A DNA stretch of 64,000 bases from contig JAWZYV010000113.1 in NCBI GenBank assembly GCA_038373885.1, positions 682,501 through 746,500 of the forward strand, read 5' to 3'. This document shows, piece after piece, positions 60,899 to 64,000 of the stretch; within the stretch, counting starts at the first letter, position 1, and each line of letters begins with the position of its first letter. The DNA comes from Cheiracanthium punctorium. Taxonomy: Eukaryota; Arthropoda; Arachnida; Araneae; Cheiracanthiidae. Below the pieces are notes generated by a model. It saw nothing but the letters and a program-made list of their open reading frames with translations. It was not told where the DNA came from and ran no database searches. The position numbers and the translations under genes are program-made.

Positions 60899-63501
60899 GA
60901 AGGCTGTAAGAAGTGCATTTAATTCTACGACACAAGTTAACTGTTTACTACTGCAGTTACTCAGTACTCTTAGCTTACTGTTTAAGATATTATGGTGGCA
61001 CGGATCAGCATAACTCTAAATATTTCAAAGGTTTGCATAAATTAGTATAACGTTAAATAGTCTAAAATTCTCCATGGCTCAGAAAAATTCTACATATTCC
61101 AAACAGTGCGAAATATAGTTAATTGGAGTTAATTGCAAAATATAAAAATTTAACAACCATTAACCTCAATAAAATAAAACGATGCCACGAAGATTGAAAT
61201 TATACAATACATAATATTACACATATAATTATTATTTCTTTAAACCTTAAAAATCGAGTAATTCTCTTCAAAATATTTCATTTTAAACGCGTGAAATATG
61301 CATGAAGAAATGAAGACATTAAACCTTGTAATACAATTTTTTAATTAAGCAAGTATATAAGCTTTAATTCAGTAAATTTTATACAATAAATAAAATGTGA
61401 TAAAGAATAAATGCCTTTTTTCTTAAATAAAAAACACACTTTTTACAAAGTAACGTTACATTGTTTTCTAAACGACCTTGCCTCAGGGTGAAGGCGAAAC
61501 AGGTTTCTCATCAATCATTTCTTCAAGAAAAAAGATTTTCAATTCAAAATTTCATTCTTAAGGATACTTGCTTTTTATTTCTCTAGATGGAGTGTAATTA
61601 TACGCTCGTTCTCCTATATTCTATAATTTTCTTTTATAGATTTAATTTTAATTTTACTAAGCCCTCTTATTATTACGTGACATTGTTATTTTTCGCGTGG
61701 TACTAAATTCGGTCGTTCTTAAAATTCAAATTAACGCTTGTATTTAATTTATTAACACTGCAGTCTTTAATGACACCTCATATTAGAAATGTTATTTTTA
61801 AGAAGGTAAAAGGAAGACGCATTTTTAGAAAAGTATCTGGGTTAATTACACAGATTGTATAGTGATTAAAGATATAATTAAATTTTTAATATCAACCAAG
61901 ATAAAAATACTAATTCTGACGGTATCTTTATCTTTACAGTGATTGATAGTATAAGAACAATTTAATACCACATATTACTAGAGCTGCAAAAAAATTAAAA
62001 TTTTGGTTACTTAAATTATTATTTTATTTTTTTTTGTGGGGGGGGGGGTTCAAAGCAATTTTGTAATATTGTACAGTGTAAATTTAAATGCGACTTTGTA
62101 GTTAATTTAGTGTAAAATCTTATACAGTATTCGGTACATATAGTTATTATCAACAAAAATAGCAAAGCATAGACAGTAAAAATCAGAAATAACCACGGTC
62201 AACCACAAACAGCCACAATTCCACGGTCTTTCAAACATTAAAAACAAGTAAATATTTCAGCTTATAAGGAAGACTACCGGCTATGTCTGAGTTATGTTTT
62301 ATCATTAGGAGATACATGGATTTAGCGTTATATTTACATTCAACAGCCCATCTGCGCGAACGTGCTAAAGTTTTCGTAATTAGACATAGCAAGTACTTTC
62401 CAGTAGTATGTAAGGACGTAGATTACGTATATGGCCTAATTTAGTCTAAGAGCAAAATTATGCAGGTCGTTAGATTTCACAGAACAACAATGAAATGCAG
62501 TTTGTAGTACCGTCAATCAGGGCTGCTTTGGCCCTTGCACGGTTACTAGCACAGTTAAAAGAAATTATTAGTTAAAAGAAATTATTATTTTGCACTGAAC
62601 AAACAATACAAGATAAGTAAGAGTTTTTGATCTAGAAAATTACTTTGTAATCTGTTTGAGGGTAATTCAAATTTTAAGATGAATTTATGTTTATTTATTT
62701 ATTTATTTTTATTTAATTTATTTATTAATTTATTTTGCGAAACCAAGTTTAGCCAATAACAATAAAATGAGGTGTCAATTTATTAGCAGAATTCTTAAGC
62801 TATGGAATTACAATAGTCCAATATATGAAATAAAGTGAATGGACTAAAACATCCGCAAGCAGAGGCTATTTTGGTTCAAAAAATTAAAAATAGTAAATAA
62901 ATAGAAAAAATGGAACAATATTTTTAAAAGAACACAGTTTACTGCCTTACTCCGTGTTAATTGGTTGCAACTGAATTTGAATGTTGAAAATTCATATATT
63001 ATATTTTGTAATTATAATAAAGCTCGTGAAAACATGAAAAATTGGCCCAAAATAGCCCCAGTTCAGGATATATAAAATTTAATAAATTAATTTTATGGAT
63101 AAAATATGCTTTATTGATTTATATTAATAAATTTCAACTTACATTTCACGTACATTATCCACACCGTCCTTCTTTATTCCGCTATCAATGGTGTTTCAAC
63201 CTTTCTTCAATCTGTCAAATCAAGTAATAATATCAAGAATGTAGCGAGCCAGAAAAATATTTCGGAGTTTTCAAAAAAGGAAAATTTCATAGAGATGCTT
63301 GACTAATACCATTTTATTAAAAATATTCAAATTTCAGGCTCCCTTCTGATCACGTCCCCGGTTTGTTAAAACATTTATTAAAATAAATATACTAAATACG
63401 GAACTGTTTTATAACTTTTTCTACTGACTGCTTTTCATTAAATAATCTTCATTACCATATATTAGATTCATAATATACGAGCCGTCTGTCAGTATATTTT
63501 G
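60899..63501. other. Unassigned AT-rich region
   Basis: No gene recognised. It contains a degenerate (TTTA)n tract at about 62688-62736 and a G-run at 62038-62048. Confidence 0.5.
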
Positions 63502-63509
63502 GTCTCGCC

Positions 63510-63666
63510 CAGGGGCGTAGCCACGGGGGGTCATAACCCCCCCCCATGAGGAATTTTTTCCATACAAAATGTATATTCTTCACTACATTATCACACCCAC
63601 GTATACATATATATGAGTTGTAGTAGTCGTAACCCCCCCCATGAAAAATTTCTGGCTACGCCCCTG
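63510..63666 (-). mobile_element. hAT MITE (CAGGGGCGTAGCC family), copy 3
   Basis: CAGGGGCGTAGCCACGGGGG opens it and TCTGGCTACGCCCCTG closes it. GTCTCGCC is duplicated exactly (63502-63509 and 63667-63674). The interior is the inverse of copy 2, with very few differences. The exact TSD and high similarity suggest recent movement. Confidence 0.94.
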
Positions 63667-63674
63667 GTCTCGCC

Positions 63675-64000
63675 ACATTTTTAATATGTGCATATAATTA
63701 AAATAGTCTTTATCACTGATTCGATTTGGCGTAAACTAAAATTCTTTGTCTTTTTGTGAAATTTTAAAGTTTTAAAGAACTTTCGAGCTCCCGTCGTTTA
63801 TATACACAGAAAGAGAAAGACGGAGAACAGAAATAGACCGATAGACAGATCGATACACACGGAGAAGAAAAAAAAAATATGCATGTTTTCATGTTGAAAT
63901 CAAATAAGTTTGAAGTATCTTTGGCAACCTGCCAAAGGATACCCTTTTGGAATCTGTTTAAGTCTGGTGTATGGTTTTTTTTTTTTTTTATGGATGCAAA
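63675..64000. other. Unassigned AT-rich region
   Basis: Nothing recognised; a T-run lies at 63975-63989. Confidence 0.5.

Noticed and set aside
61470..61520. A second hammerhead-like motif (GGTGAAGGCGAAACAGG)
   Set aside because: The CTGATGA core is missing.

Overview
This window is AT-rich animal nuclear DNA from a gene-poor, repeat-rich region (intergenic or deep intronic). I found no protein-coding gene I can name with confidence, no operon-like layout, and no bona fide tRNA or rRNA gene. What can be read is a layered set of transposable elements and satellites: cut-and-paste elements (TA-target, Tc1/mariner-like; TTAA-target, piggyBac-like; 8-bp-target, hAT-like), Helitron ends, tRNA-derived SINEs with LINE-type target duplications, one LINE C-terminal fragment, a hammerhead-ribozyme-like motif of the kind found in Penelope-like elements, and many microsatellites. 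SINE, hAT, Helitron and irritans-type mariner together point to an invertebrate metazoan. An arthropod, perhaps a chelicerate, is my best guess; the species is not determined.

Layout. 1-8.7 kb: a 922-bp TA-flanked MITE, a Helitron 5' end (5284) and a GC-rich island of unknown nature (6.2-6.85 kb). 8.7-11.9 kb: a (TA)n tract with a second MITE copy starting at its edge, then a ~2-kb foldback structure holding a SINE and a 773-bp long-TIR element. 11.9-21.4 kb: mostly featureless, with a 58-bp minisatellite (13.8 kb), two Helitron 3' ends (14.95 and 21.37 kb) and one weak exon candidate (18.06 kb). 24-35 kb: hAT relics, a compound CA/TA microsatellite abutting a TIR element, three copies of a CGG/GCC-rich element, the hammerhead-like motif, SINE fragments, and a third, inverted copy of the 0.9-kb MITE. 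38-46.3 kb: a hAT MITE with exact 8-bp target duplication, a SINE pair, two mariner fragments in opposite orientation with a 78-bp palindromic insert, and a piggyBac-like element with TTAA duplications carrying a ~125-bp-arm inverted repeat. 48-54 kb: LINE fragment, a ~171-bp tandem satellite interrupted by a hAT MITE, and a 1.13-kb hAT element containing an intact-looking SINE. 56.3-64 kb: a second array of the 58-bp minisatellite, a weak exon candidate (58.27 kb), a 35-bp tandem repeat, a perfect 18-bp-stem hairpin and a last hAT MITE.

The elements date one another by nesting: SINE inside hAT (52.6 kb), hAT MITE inside the 171-bp satellite (49.3 kb), 78-bp TIR unit inside mariner (44.5 kb), and long-TIR element inside a foldback arm (10.8 kb). 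The long open frames are explained by microsatellites, element termini or chance in AT-rich DNA. All identities come from reading the sequence; no database search was run.
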